Positions 35,041-43,757 of a stretch of 64,000 nt of DNA are shown here, piece by piece. A program made the position numbers and the translations under genes. Positions within the stretch are counted from its first letter, which is position 1. Each line of letters opens with the position of its first letter. Source of the stretch: Thiohalocapsa marina (GTDB lineage Bacteria > Pseudomonadota > Gammaproteobacteria > Chromatiales > Chromatiaceae); the NCBI RefSeq assembly GCF_008632335.1, contig NZ_VWXX01000009.1, positions 34,287 through 98,286 of the forward strand. The letters run 5' to 3'. The notes under the pieces were generated by a model. It was not told the origin of the DNA, made no database searches, and was given only the letters and a program-made list of their open reading frames with translations.

Positions 35041-38000
35041 GCGGTGTGCTCCGGAATATCGACAGGCCGCGCGGGACGGCAACCCGGCTTGCTGCCCTCG
35101 TTGACCATCAGTGGCAGCAGCACGCCGGCGCCGATGGCGGCCAGGTCCGTCCAGCCCAGGGGCACCGTGCCGAGCAGCCGGCGAGCCGCGGGCAGCAGGC
35201 CGACGATGACCTGCAGCGCAGCCATGCCCAGAACGGCGCGATTCAGGTGCCGGTTGGATTGCAGCCGCTCGCCGCCGAAGACGTTGCGGTACTTGCTGCG
35301 CGAACTGAGGGCATGCGCCAGTTCGTTAAGAACCAGCGTGTGAAACGCCATGGTGGCAGCGGCCGGACCAGACCCATAGCGTCGCAGACCGAACAGGTAG
35401 GCGCCCAGGGTGCCGACGCCGATCACCCCCGACTCCAGGACCATGCGGCGCAGGTCCTTGCCGCCAAGGATGGACGCCTCCGGATCGCGCGGCGGACGGG
35501 TCATGACGCCGGGTTCATCGGGTTCCATGGACAAGGCCAGCCCCGGAAAGATATCCGTAACCAGGTTGATCCACAGCAGCTGCATCGGGTTCAGTGTCTC
35601 GCCCCAGCCGACCACGAGCCCGGCCAGCATCACCTCGATCTCGGTGAGATTGGTGGAGACCATGAAATGCACCATCTTGCGGATGTTGGCATAGATGGTC
35701 CGGCCCTGGGCCACGGCAACGGTCATGGTATGCAGGTTATCGTCCTCCAGGACGACGTCGGAGACCTCCCGCGCCACGTTGGTGCCGGTCTTGCCCATGG
35801 CCACGCCGATGTCGGCGGCCTTCAGCGCTGGGCCGTCGTTGATGCCGTCCCCGGTCATGGCCACCACCAGCCCCGCCTCCTGCAGCGCGCGCACGATCCG
35901 CAGCTTGTGCGCCGGGCTCACCCGGGCGAACACGTGCACATTGCGCACCAGGCCCGCCAGCAGCTCGGGGTCCATCTCCTCCAGCCGGCTCGACTCCAGC
36001 ACCTGCAATGGCTTGTCCCCGGACAGCCCGAGTTGGTGACCGATGGCATGGGCGGTGGCGCTCTGATCGCCGGTAATCATGATGGTCTCGATGCCGGCGG
36101 CGTGGTACTCGGCGATGAGTCGATCCATGCCCGGGCGCATCGGGTCCGCCATCCCCGCCAGGCCGAGCCAAACCAGTTGTTCGGTGCGCGCGGGCATATG
36201 CGCTTGGTCCAGCTCGCGGTAGGCGGCGGCAAGGACGCGCAGGGCCTGACCGGCCATACGCTGGTTGGCCGCCAGGATATCGGCGCGACGCGCATCGTCG
36301 AGGGGGGTGATGCCGCCGCCTGTCAGGATGTGTGAGCACATCGCCAACACCTCGGCCGGGCTTCCCTTCACCGCCAGCAGGTGCCTTCCGTCGCGGTAGG
36401 GATGCAGGGTGCTCATGTACGGACGCCCTTCGGCCCGATAGCGGCTCTTTAGCCGGGGCCGCTCCTCGCGCAGGGCCCGCACATCGACGCCGGCCTCCAT
36501 CGCCAGTTCCACCAGCGCGTTCTCGGTGGGCGTGCCCAGGTACTGATACTGCCCCGGCACGCCCCGCACCTCGGTCTCGCTGCACAGCGAGACGATCTGC
36601 AACAACCGCACCAGCGCCTCGCTGGTGACCGGATCGACCCCATGGCCGGCCTCGTCGCGAAAACGGTTCTCCGTCACCCGCAGGTGCCGCTGTTCGCAGT
36701 GCAGGGCAACCACGGCCATGCGATTCATGGTCAGGGTGCCGGTCTTGTCCATGCAGAACACCTGCACCGCCCCCAGGGTTTCCACCGCGTCGAGATGGCG
36801 CACGGCGACATTCCGCTCGCCCATGGCCTTGATGCCCATAGCCAGGGTTGTCGTCGCCACCGCCGGCAGGCCCTCCGGCACCGCGGCCACCGCCAGCGAC
36901 ACCGACGCCTTGAGCATCTCCAGCCAGGGATAGCCCCGCAGCACGCCGACGCCGAAGACGCCGACACAGACGCCGCCGGATACCAGCGCCAATCGCGTGC
37001 CCATGCGTCCGAGTTGCCGTTGCATCGGCGTTTCCGGCGACGCCGCCTCGCCGACCATGGTCTGGATCTGGCCCAGCTCGGTGGCCTCGGCCGTGGCCAC
37101 CACCACCCCGCGGCCATTGCCTCCGGTGACATGAGTGCCCATGTAGGCCATGTTGCGGCGATCCCCCAGGGCGGTGTCGTTGCGAGCGACGAACGCATGC
37201 GCCTTCGACACCGGCAAACTCTCGCCGGTCAGCGCCGATTCGTCGATGCTCAGCCGATGCGCCCGCAACAGGCGCACGTCGGCGGCGACATAATCGCCGG
37301 GGGCCAGGATCAGCACATCGCCGGGAACGATCTGCTCCACCCGGACCGATACCGCTTCGCCGGCCCTGAGTACCCGCACCGCGCGCACCCCGGTCTGGGC
37401 AAGGGAACCGATGGTGCGCTCGGCCTGACGCTCGGTGACGAAACCGATGGCGCCATTGATCAGCACCACCCCCAGAATGACCGCCGCGTCCAGCAGCCCC
37501 CCGGTGATCACGGCAACGCCAGCGGACACCCCGAGCAGGGCCACCGGCAGGCTGTTGAACTGGCCCAGGAGCATGGCGAGGTCTGAGCGGGTCTCGGCCT
37601 CGCCAAGGACATTGGCGCCGTAACGCTGGAGACGGCGGTCCACCTCATCCGGCGCGAGGCCGGTCTCCGCCGTGGTATCCAGCTCCGCGAGCACCTGTTC
37701 GCACGTCATGGTTGACCAAGCGCGCGGCGGCGGCGCACGGGCCGGCGACCGGGCCAGAGATTGAGCCGGCGACACCTGCTGCGCCATCGCGGCGAGGGCC
37801 GTCCAGCCGGATCGGCCCCTGGCCAGGCGACGCAGCAGGCCGGCGACGCCGGACATCATCCAGGTGAAGCCGTGCCCTCGCCGGGACGCCGAATCCTCGG
37901 CTCGGGCTGGGGTTGGGGGCACGCGGATACCGGCACCGTCGAGTTCGGCCTCCACCAGCTGGATCAGGGCCTCCAGCGTCAGCGACGGACCGAACAGCAC

Positions 38001-38195
38001 CAGCAGCCGCCCGGTGACCGGACTCGCCTGCACCGCAGCGATGCCGGCACGGGACGCCAGCGCCGCCTCCAGTCGCTGCTTCAAGGCCGGCGAGCGGTAC
38101 AGGCCGACAACCTCCAGTCGCGCCCTGCCTCGGCAGGCGCGATGGACGGGCATGACGCGCTGAGTCGGCGGACTGGCGGAACGGGACATAGTCAT
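35037..38195 (-). CDS. P-type cation ATPase, class IIA (Ca2+-type), with N-terminal HMA2-like domain
   Basis: 1052 residues. Motifs: ALTGESLPV (actuator), MDKTGTLTMNR (phosphorylated Asp), MTGDGINDGPALK (hinge), VAAVPEGLPAVA in TM4 and LLWINLVTD in TM6. PEGLP and NLVTD are the ion-site signatures of SERCA/PMCA-like pumps, so Ca2+ or a similar divalent ion is the likely substrate. Before the usual cation-ATPase N-terminus (about residue 165) there is an extra region: residues 15-90 (HRACRGRARLEVVG ... SPVTGRLLVLFG) resemble the HMA2-like protein encoded at 45790-46314. A Pro/Ala-rich linker follows. It is co-translated with metK. No clear ribosome site at ATG 38195. Confidence 0.85.
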   Translation of the reverse strand: MTMSRSASPPTQRVMPVHRACRGRARLEVVGLYRSPALKQRLEAALASRAGIAAVQASPVTGRLLVLFGPSLTLEALIQLVEAELDGAGIRVPPTPARAEDSASRRGHGFTWMMSGVAGLLRRLARGRSGWTALAAMAQQVSPAQSLARSPARAPPPRAWSTMTCEQVLAELDTTAETGLAPDEVDRRLQRYGANVLGEAETRSDLAMLLGQFNSLPVALLGVSAGVAVITGGLLDAAVILGVVLINGAIGFVTERQAERTIGSLAQTGVRAVRVLRAGEAVSVRVEQIVPGDVLILAPGDYVAADVRLLRAHRLSIDESALTGESLPVSKAHAFVARNDTALGDRRNMAYMGTHVTGGNGRGVVVATAEATELGQIQTMVGEAASPETPMQRQLGRMGTRLALVSGGVCVGVFGVGVLRGYPWLEMLKASVSLAVAAVPEGLPAVATTTLAMGIKAMGERNVAVRHLDAVETLGAVQVFCMDKTGTLTMNRMAVVALHCEQRHLRVTENRFRDEAGHGVDPVTSEALVRLLQIVSLCSETEVRGVPGQYQYLGTPTENALVELAMEAGVDVRALREERPRLKSRYRAEGRPYMSTLHPYRDGRHLLAVKGSPAEVLAMCSHILTGGGITPLDDARRADILAANQRMAGQALRVLAAAYRELDQAHMPARTEQLVWLGLAGMADPMRPGMDRLIAEYHAAGIETIMITGDQSATAHAIGHQLGLSGDKPLQVLESSRLEEMDPELLAGLVRNVHVFARVSPAHKLRIVRALQEAGLVVAMTGDGINDGPALKAADIGVAMGKTGTNVAREVSDVVLEDDNLHTMTVAVAQGRTIYANIRKMVHFMVSTNLTEIEVMLAGLVVGWGETLNPMQLLWINLVTDIFPGLALSMEPDEPGVMTRPPRDPEASILGGKDLRRMVLESGVIGVGTLGAYLFGLRRYGSGPAAATMAFHTLVLNELAHALSSRSKYRNVFGGERLQSNRHLNRAVLGMAALQVIVGLLPAARRLLGTVPLGWTDLAAIGAGVLLPLMVNEGSKPGCRPARPVDIPEHTA

Positions 38196-38564
38196 CGGCT
38201 GTACGCTTAATCGGCACCGGCGGCGTCAGGCTGTCCGCCCGCCGCGCACCGATCTGCCCCTGGAACCTGCTGGTTTTCAGCATCGTGCGGAACCGGAGGA
38301 CGATAAATCAGCTTCTCCCCAAGTATAGTCAACGATCTTCAGTGTTAGGCCGCAGTCTGAGTGGGTCGGGTGTCGGCTGGCGTGGGTCTCGATCGCCCTT
38401 GATCAGAACAGGGAGGCTGTCGTGGAGCCGACAGGGATGTCTTCATGGCGTCCCCGACGGCAGACGCCCAAGCCGCGAAAAACGACATCTCGTTTGCAAC
38501 GAGTATGTAGAACCATCCGCTGCAGATGTCAGGGGTTTGCGGGTTGCGCGACTCTGACGGCGCG
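38196..38564. other. Intergenic region with a diverged dispersed repeat
   Basis: 369 bases between the P-type ATPase gene and a leftward hypothetical gene. Bases 38391-38465 are a diverged third copy of the central unit found in the long inverted repeats (shared: GGGTCTCGATCGC, then a GGAGCC...CAGGGA...CATGGCGTCCCC series). Otherwise nothing recognised; the ATPase promoter should be here but is not obvious. Confidence 0.55.
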
Positions 38565-39005
38565 TCAGACCCGGCGCTGGATATCGATCCCGGACAGAAC
38601 CGTCTCGACATGCCGCCACGCCGCCTCGCGATCGCAGTCCGCGTGATGGACCGCGCGCCAGTTCTGCCAGACCTTGTAGTCGATCCAGGCCTGGGAGTCC
38701 GCATCCAGCCGTTCGACGATGACCGGTTTCTGATACGCCAGGCAACCGGGGCCATAGCGGGGATACTGATCCACCCAACGCTGTTCGTCGTCCTTCGCGA
38801 CCGGCGTGGCATAGGCGATGTGACAGACCTCCAGATCAGGCCACTTGCACCAGAAGGCGTCGAGCCAGACCAGGCCGGGACCGTGCCGGGTTTGCACCAG
38901 AAATGCCTCGGCGACGTAGCGGGAGTCCAGGACCAGGGGCCGGCGCGGGTCCGGCAGGCGGATTTGCAGCGGGATGTGCTGACGAATGGCGTCGGCAAGT
39001 TCCAT
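38565..39005 (-). CDS. Conserved-looking protein of unknown function
   Basis: About 146 residues from ATG 39005 (MELADAIRQHIPLQIRLP); a longer frame to 39104 exists. The sequence is not low-complexity: RRPLVLDSRYVAEAFLV, GPGLVWLDAFWCKWPD, YPRYGPGCLAYQKPV and AWIDYKVWQNWRAVHH, rich in Trp and Tyr. No signal peptide, membrane segment or known motif is visible. It sits alone between the ATPase-metK operon and plcP, in the opposite orientation to plcP. Codon use looks like its neighbours. Function not recognised. Confidence 0.55.
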   Translation of the reverse strand: MELADAIRQHIPLQIRLPDPRRPLVLDSRYVAEAFLVQTRHGPGLVWLDAFWCKWPDLEVCHIAYATPVAKDDEQRWVDQYPRYGPGCLAYQKPVIVERLDADSQAWIDYKVWQNWRAVHHADCDREAAWRHVETVLSGIDIQRRV

Positions 39006-39232
39006 GGCTCGGAGATGGGGCTTGATTAACCGGACCAGTATACGCGTCTCGTAGGCGCCACGATCGGGCTCGGGGGACACGTCGCTTTCCGGCACCGCGT
39101 CCAATCAGGAACGGGCAACACGTCAGCGCCTCCACGGCGGGCCGAAGTCACGGCATCTTCATCGCGCCTCAACTCAACGGCAACAAAGTTCCCGGATGAT
39201 ACGCCGCACTTGTCGACGAAGACGGCGTTCCG

Positions 39233-40045
39233 ATGTCCGATATCCAACGACTGCACCCGCTGAAGTACCGCGCCGTGTTTATCTCCGATATCCATCTGGG
39301 ATCGCGCGGCTGCCGGGCGGACGATCTGCTCGACTTCCTGCACGCCACCCACTGCCGGGAGCTCTACCTTGTCGGCGACATCATCGACCTGTGGCAGATG
39401 CGCCGGTCGGTGTACTGGCCGGAGGCGCACAATTCGGTGGTGCACGAGATCCTGGAAAAGGCACGTAACGGCACCCGGGTGGTCTATGTCCCGGGCAATC
39501 ATGACGAACTGGTCCGCAAACATATCGGAACCCGGTTTGGCAACGTGTCGGTATGCGACGAGGTCGTGCACGAAACCGCAGCCGGGGAGCGCTTCCTGGT
39601 GCTGCACGGCGACCGCTTCGACAGCGTGGTCCAGGGTTCCGCCTGGCTCGCCCACCTGGGTTCCCACGCCTACGACAGACTGCTGCAAATGCACGGGCTG
39701 CTCAGCCATGTGCGACGCTATTTCGGCCTGCGCTACTGGTCGCTGGCGGGCTACCTGAAACGCAAGGTCAAGAACGCCGTCAACTACATCGGCAGCTTCG
39801 AGCAGGCGCTGGCCATGGAGGCCCGGCAACGCGGCGTCGATGGCCTGATCTGCGGCCACATCCATCATCCCGAGGTACGGGAGATGGGCGGCGTGACCTA
39901 CTGCAACTGCGGGGACTGGGTGGAAAGCTGCACCGCGCTGGTGGAGCACCATGACGGTCGCCTGGAACTGCTGCGCTGGGCCGACAAGGTACCCGAAACC
40001 CTGGCCGTGTCCGCCGATACCGTGACCCTGGCGCGCACGGCCTAA
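39233..40045 (+). CDS. plcP: Metallophosphoesterase, probable phospholipase C PlcP (annotated elsewhere as LpxH-like)
   Basis: 270 residues, calcineurin-like fold with two metal ions: SDIHLG, GDIIDLW, GNHDE, LHGDRFD and CGHIHHPE. It is longer than LpxH (about 240) and has the segments YWSLAGYLKRKVKNAV and YCNCGDWVESCTALVEH, which I associate with the PlcP group. PlcP of Sinorhizobium and marine bacteria cleaves phosphatidylcholine and similar lipids under phosphate starvation to give diacylglycerol. The next genes, btaA and btaB, use that diacylglycerol, which strongly supports PlcP over LpxH. ATG 39233; no strong ribosome site. Confidence 0.8.
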   Translation: MSDIQRLHPLKYRAVFISDIHLGSRGCRADDLLDFLHATHCRELYLVGDIIDLWQMRRSVYWPEAHNSVVHEILEKARNGTRVVYVPGNHDELVRKHIGTRFGNVSVCDEVVHETAAGERFLVLHGDRFDSVVQGSAWLAHLGSHAYDRLLQMHGLLSHVRRYFGLRYWSLAGYLKRKVKNAVNYIGSFEQALAMEARQRGVDGLICGHIHHPEVREMGGVTYCNCGDWVESCTALVEHHDGRLELLRWADKVPETLAVSADTVTLARTA

Positions 40046-40112
40046 GCCGGGCGACCATCACACGACCACCCAGCGGTCACCACTCCCTGCTGTCAATACA
40101 TCAAGCCCAATC

Positions 40113-41312
40113 GTGAAAACCGCCCAAACCCTCCGCGACCGCATCGATCACGTCGTCTTCAACGCCATCTACTCGCGCTCGCTGGTCTACAACGCGTGCT
40201 GGGAAGACCCGGCCATCGATCGCATCGCCCTCGCCCTGCGACCCGACGATCGGCTGCTGGTGATCACCAGCGCCGGCTGCAACGTGCTGGACTATGCCCT
40301 CGCCGGCCCTGACCGCATCGATGCCGTCGATGCCAATCCGCGCCAGACGGCCCTGCTGGAACTCAAGCTTGCCGGCATACGGGAACTCGCATTCGAGGAT
40401 TTTTTTGCCCTGTTTGGCTGCGGCATGCACCAGCATGTGCACGCCCTGTACAATGACCTGCTGCGCGACGGGCTCTCTCCGTTCGCACGCCGTTTCTGGG
40501 ACGAACGCCTGCACTGGTTCGACCCGCGCCGGGGCGGCTTCTACTACCGTGGACTTTCTGGCACGGTGGCGCGCGCCTTCCGCACCTACCTGCGGACCCG
40601 TCCGCGTCTGGCGGAGGCGGTGGATGCACTGCTGCAGGCCGGATCCGTCGATGCCCAGCGCGCCATTTACAACAGCCGGGTCGAACCGCTGCTTTGGGGG
40701 CCGGGCATGAACTGGACCCTGTCGCGCCAGCTCACCATGAGTCTGCTCGGCGTGCCCTACGCCCAGCGTCGCCAGGTCCAGGCGCAGCATCACCAGGGCG
40801 TGGCGGGATTTGTCCGCGAGGCGGTGGAATATGTCTTTCGCGAGTTACCGATCTGGAACAACTACTTCTGGATGGTCTATCTCAACGGACGCTATACCCA
40901 GAGCTGCTGCCCCGAGTACCTGAAGCCGCGGAATTTCGCCGCCCTCAAGGCCGGCCTCGTGGATCGGGTGGTGCCCCACACCTGCACCGTCACCCATTTT
41001 CTGCAGCACAATGACGCACCCGTCTCCAAGTTCGTGCTGCTGGACCACATGGACTGGATGGCGTCCTACCATCCCGAGGCGCTGGCCGAGGAATGGAGCG
41101 CGATTCTGCAGCGGGCAACGCCGGGCGCACGGGCCATCTTCCGCAGCGCCCATGCCGCACCCGGCTACCTCAACCGGATCGAACTCGGCGGGCGGCGCCA
41201 GCCCCTGCGCGAACGCCTGGTCTTCCACCATGCCCTGGCACGGGATCTGCAACGCCGCGACCGGGTGCACACCTACGCCGGCTTCCATGTGGCCGATCTG
41301 GTAGCCGCCTAG
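40113..41312 (+). CDS. btaA: Diacylglycerol 3-amino-3-carboxypropyltransferase BtaA
   Basis: 399 residues, DUF3419 family. It has VYNACWEDPAIDRIAL near the N-terminus, a SAM-binding region LLVITSAGCNVLDYALAGP and VDANPRQTALLELK, and C-terminal SKFVLLDHMDWM. BtaA moves the aminocarboxypropyl group of SAM onto diacylglycerol, giving diacylglycerylhomoserine, the first step of betaine lipid (DGTS) synthesis. The start is GTG at 40113; no ATG fits. It follows plcP by 67 bases and is followed by btaB after two bases. Confidence 0.9.
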   Translation: MKTAQTLRDRIDHVVFNAIYSRSLVYNACWEDPAIDRIALALRPDDRLLVITSAGCNVLDYALAGPDRIDAVDANPRQTALLELKLAGIRELAFEDFFALFGCGMHQHVHALYNDLLRDGLSPFARRFWDERLHWFDPRRGGFYYRGLSGTVARAFRTYLRTRPRLAEAVDALLQAGSVDAQRAIYNSRVEPLLWGPGMNWTLSRQLTMSLLGVPYAQRRQVQAQHHQGVAGFVREAVEYVFRELPIWNNYFWMVYLNGRYTQSCCPEYLKPRNFAALKAGLVDRVVPHTCTVTHFLQHNDAPVSKFVLLDHMDWMASYHPEALAEEWSAILQRATPGARAIFRSAHAAPGYLNRIELGGRRQPLRERLVFHHALARDLQRRDRVHTYAGFHVADLVAA

Positions 41313-41314
41313 CC

Positions 41315-42031
41315 ATGCGTGCCGGCGACGCGCGGGTGATGCTGCAATTGTTACGCGGCCAGCCTCGTCGGGGTTCCCTGGCGGAGCGGCTGCAGGCCTT
41401 CTATGGCCCGCAGGCGGAGCACTACGACGCCTTCCGCGAGCGTCTGTTGCGGGGGCGCGCAGACCTGATGAGCCGACTGGATCCGGCGCCGGGCGCGAAC
41501 CTGGTGGAACTGGGCGCCGGCACCGGACGCAACCTGGAGTACCTCGGCCAGCGACGGGCGACCCTCGGCATGGTCGATCTGGTGGACCTCTGCCCGGCCC
41601 TGCTCGAACAGGCGCGCCAGCGCACCCACGGGATGCGCAACGTCCGCGTGATCGAGGCCGACGCAGCCCGCTATCGGCCACACGCACTGGTGGACGCCGT
41701 CTATTGCTCCTACTCCCTGAGCATGATGCCGGAGTGGCAACGGACACTGGAAAATGCCCTCGACATGCTGCGGCCGGGAGGCCGGCTGGGGGTGGTCGAC
41801 TTCTATGTTTCCTCGGCCGATCCACCGCCTGGTCTGGTCCGGCATGGCCCTTTCACACGCTGGTTCTGGCCGCGCTGGTTCGCCCACGACGGCGTACACC
41901 CGAGCCCTGCGCCCCTGCGTCTGCTTCGCACACTGTTACCCCATCATGAGCTCACCGAGCATGGCGCTCCCCTCCCCTACCTGCCCTGGTTGCGGGCACC
42001 CTACTATGTCTTCGTCGGACGCAAGCCCTGA
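41315..42031 (+). CDS. btaB: Diacylglycerylhomoserine N-methyltransferase BtaB
   Basis: 238 residues, class I SAM methyltransferase. Motif I is LVELGAGTGRNLEYL; an acidic residue in MVDLVDLCPALLEQA binds the ribose; YSLSMMPEWQRTLENAL and GGRLGVVDFY follow. Beside BtaA it should methylate the amino group three times to give the betaine lipid DGTS. Its last 26 bases overlap the following glycosyltransferase gene. Confidence 0.88.
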   Translation: MRAGDARVMLQLLRGQPRRGSLAERLQAFYGPQAEHYDAFRERLLRGRADLMSRLDPAPGANLVELGAGTGRNLEYLGQRRATLGMVDLVDLCPALLEQARQRTHGMRNVRVIEADAARYRPHALVDAVYCSYSLSMMPEWQRTLENALDMLRPGGRLGVVDFYVSSADPPPGLVRHGPFTRWFWPRWFAHDGVHPSPAPLRLLRTLLPHHELTEHGAPLPYLPWLRAPYYVFVGRKP

Positions 42032-43748
42032 GCCGATCGGGTACCACCCGCGCGCCCTGTTCGCCGTCAGCTCGCTCGGTCTCGGTCATGCCACCCGCAG
42101 CCTGGTGGTCATTCGCTGGTTCCTGCATCGTGGCTATGCCGTCACGCTGATCTCTGCCGGCAACGCGCTGGCCTTTCTGCGCCTGGAACTGGAAGCCGAG
42201 CCGCTGGTGACATTCCAGGAGCTGGCCGACTATCCCGCTCTGGAACGGGGCACCGGCTGGCGTTTCTATCTCTACCTGATGCTCGACCTGCTCCGCACCT
42301 GGCGGTTGATCCGGCGCGAACGCCGGCAGCTGCAGGCCGTCGCCGGCGGCTATGACTCCATCTTCAGCGACGGCCGCTATGGCTTCCACAGCCGCTGGAC
42401 GCCGTCCTTCATCCTTTCGCACCAGATCGCCTTCATCCCGCCCCACGGGCTGGCGAAGACCGCCTGGATCAGCGAGCGCCTGAACCTGGCCGCATTGCGC
42501 CGGTTCGACTGCCTGCTGATCCCGGATTATCCGCACGCCGGCGCCAACCTGACCGGGCAGCTGGCGCACGTCGCCGGCCTGCAGCGTTGTTCCCACCATT
42601 TTGTCGGTATCCTGTCGTCCTATCAGCGGCTCGACCTGGCGCAGGACATCGACTACCTGTTCGTCATCAGCGGCTATCTGCTGGAGCACAAAGGCAGCTT
42701 CGTTCGCAGCCTGCTGGAACAGGCGGCCGACCTGCCAGGCAACAAGGTATTTATTCTCGGCGCCGTCGGCGACACCGCCGCCAGCTACGCCGCATTCCGC
42801 CGCCCCGACCTGCAGATTCATACCGTCGCCAGCGGAGAATTGCGACAGACCCTGTTCAACCGGGCCCGCTGCATCGTCTCGCGCGCCGGCTACACCACCA
42901 TCATGGACCTGGTGGAGCACGACAAGCGCGCCGTGCTGATCCCGACGCCGAACCAGACCGAGCAGGAATACCTGGCGCGCCATCTGGGCCGGCTCAATCA
43001 CTTCGTCACCCGTGAGCAGGGCGACGACATGGACATCGCTGCCGCCCTGCGCGACTGCGACCGTACCCAGCGCATCCGCCCGCCCTGGCGGACGGCGGAA
43101 TCCCTGCAACGAATCGACAACGCCATGGCACCGCTGCTGCACCGCCAGCGCTTCCGTATCGTCCTGCCGGCCATGGGCGACACGGCGCGGCTGCCGGCGG
43201 CCCTGGAGGGGCTGCTCGGGCAACGCTATCCGTCGGATAGTTTCGACATCCTGGTGGTCAGCGACGGCCCGGACGATGGCATCGCCGACACCGTGCGCCG
43301 CTATGCCGAGGAGCGGCCCCACGGACCCCGGCTGCGACATCGCGCGGCTGGCCGACCAAGGGAGGGGGCGAGCGATGCATCGTCGGTGGACTGGATACTC
43401 TTCTGCGACGCCAAGCTCAGTCTTGGCCCGCATCTGCTGCAACAGCTCAACACCTGGCTCAATCGCCACGGCAAGGACGTCGCCGCGGCCTCCACGGTGG
43501 CCTTTCCGGCCACGTCAGACGGGCTCTCCGCCTGGCTAGGCTTCGGGGTTCAACGCCTGAAACACCGCCTGCTCCCAGCGAGCGGCCGCGTCCGGCTCGT
43601 CCGCGCCGATCTGGCCGGACTGGCGGACTGCGGAGCCGGACCGGGCAAGGACGAACCGCCCCCGATCAAGCTGTTTCGCCGACATGGCCGGCTCCGCCAG
43701 GTGCCGACGGATCAGGTCTCGCGCGCCACGCCCGTCTCGCTCGGCTGA
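42006..43748 (+). CDS. MurG/GT28-like glycosyltransferase with a GT2-like C-terminal part
   Basis: About 580 residues. The N-terminal ~370 resemble MurG-like GT-B enzymes: FAVSSLGLGHATRSLVVI (glycine-rich lipid-side loop), VFILGAVGDTAASYAA, and SRAGYTTIMDLVEHDKRAVL with PTPNQTEQEYLARHL (nucleotide-sugar loop). The remaining ~200 look like a shortened GT2 (GT-A) domain: RFRIVLPAMGDTARLPAALE, FDILVVSDGPDDG, and WILFCDAKLSL at the usual DXD place. GT28 enzymes include glycolipid synthases, so a diacylglycerol sugar transferase fits the plcP-btaAB operon. ATG 42006 overlaps btaB; no clear ribosome site. Confidence 0.75.
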   Translation: MSSSDASPEPIGYHPRALFAVSSLGLGHATRSLVVIRWFLHRGYAVTLISAGNALAFLRLELEAEPLVTFQELADYPALERGTGWRFYLYLMLDLLRTWRLIRRERRQLQAVAGGYDSIFSDGRYGFHSRWTPSFILSHQIAFIPPHGLAKTAWISERLNLAALRRFDCLLIPDYPHAGANLTGQLAHVAGLQRCSHHFVGILSSYQRLDLAQDIDYLFVISGYLLEHKGSFVRSLLEQAADLPGNKVFILGAVGDTAASYAAFRRPDLQIHTVASGELRQTLFNRARCIVSRAGYTTIMDLVEHDKRAVLIPTPNQTEQEYLARHLGRLNHFVTREQGDDMDIAAALRDCDRTQRIRPPWRTAESLQRIDNAMAPLLHRQRFRIVLPAMGDTARLPAALEGLLGQRYPSDSFDILVVSDGPDDGIADTVRRYAEERPHGPRLRHRAAGRPREGASDASSVDWILFCDAKLSLGPHLLQQLNTWLNRHGKDVAAASTVAFPATSDGLSAWLGFGVQRLKHRLLPASGRVRLVRADLAGLADCGAGPGKDEPPPIKLFRRHGRLRQVPTDQVSRATPVSLG

Positions 43749-43757
43749 CGGTCGACC

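Noticed and set aside
39233..40045. LpxH (UDP-2,3-diacylglucosamine diphosphatase) as the name of the metallophosphoesterase
   Set aside because: The fold is the same, but the greater length, PlcP-like segments and the btaA-btaB neighbours favour phospholipase PlcP. LpxH remains the fallback.
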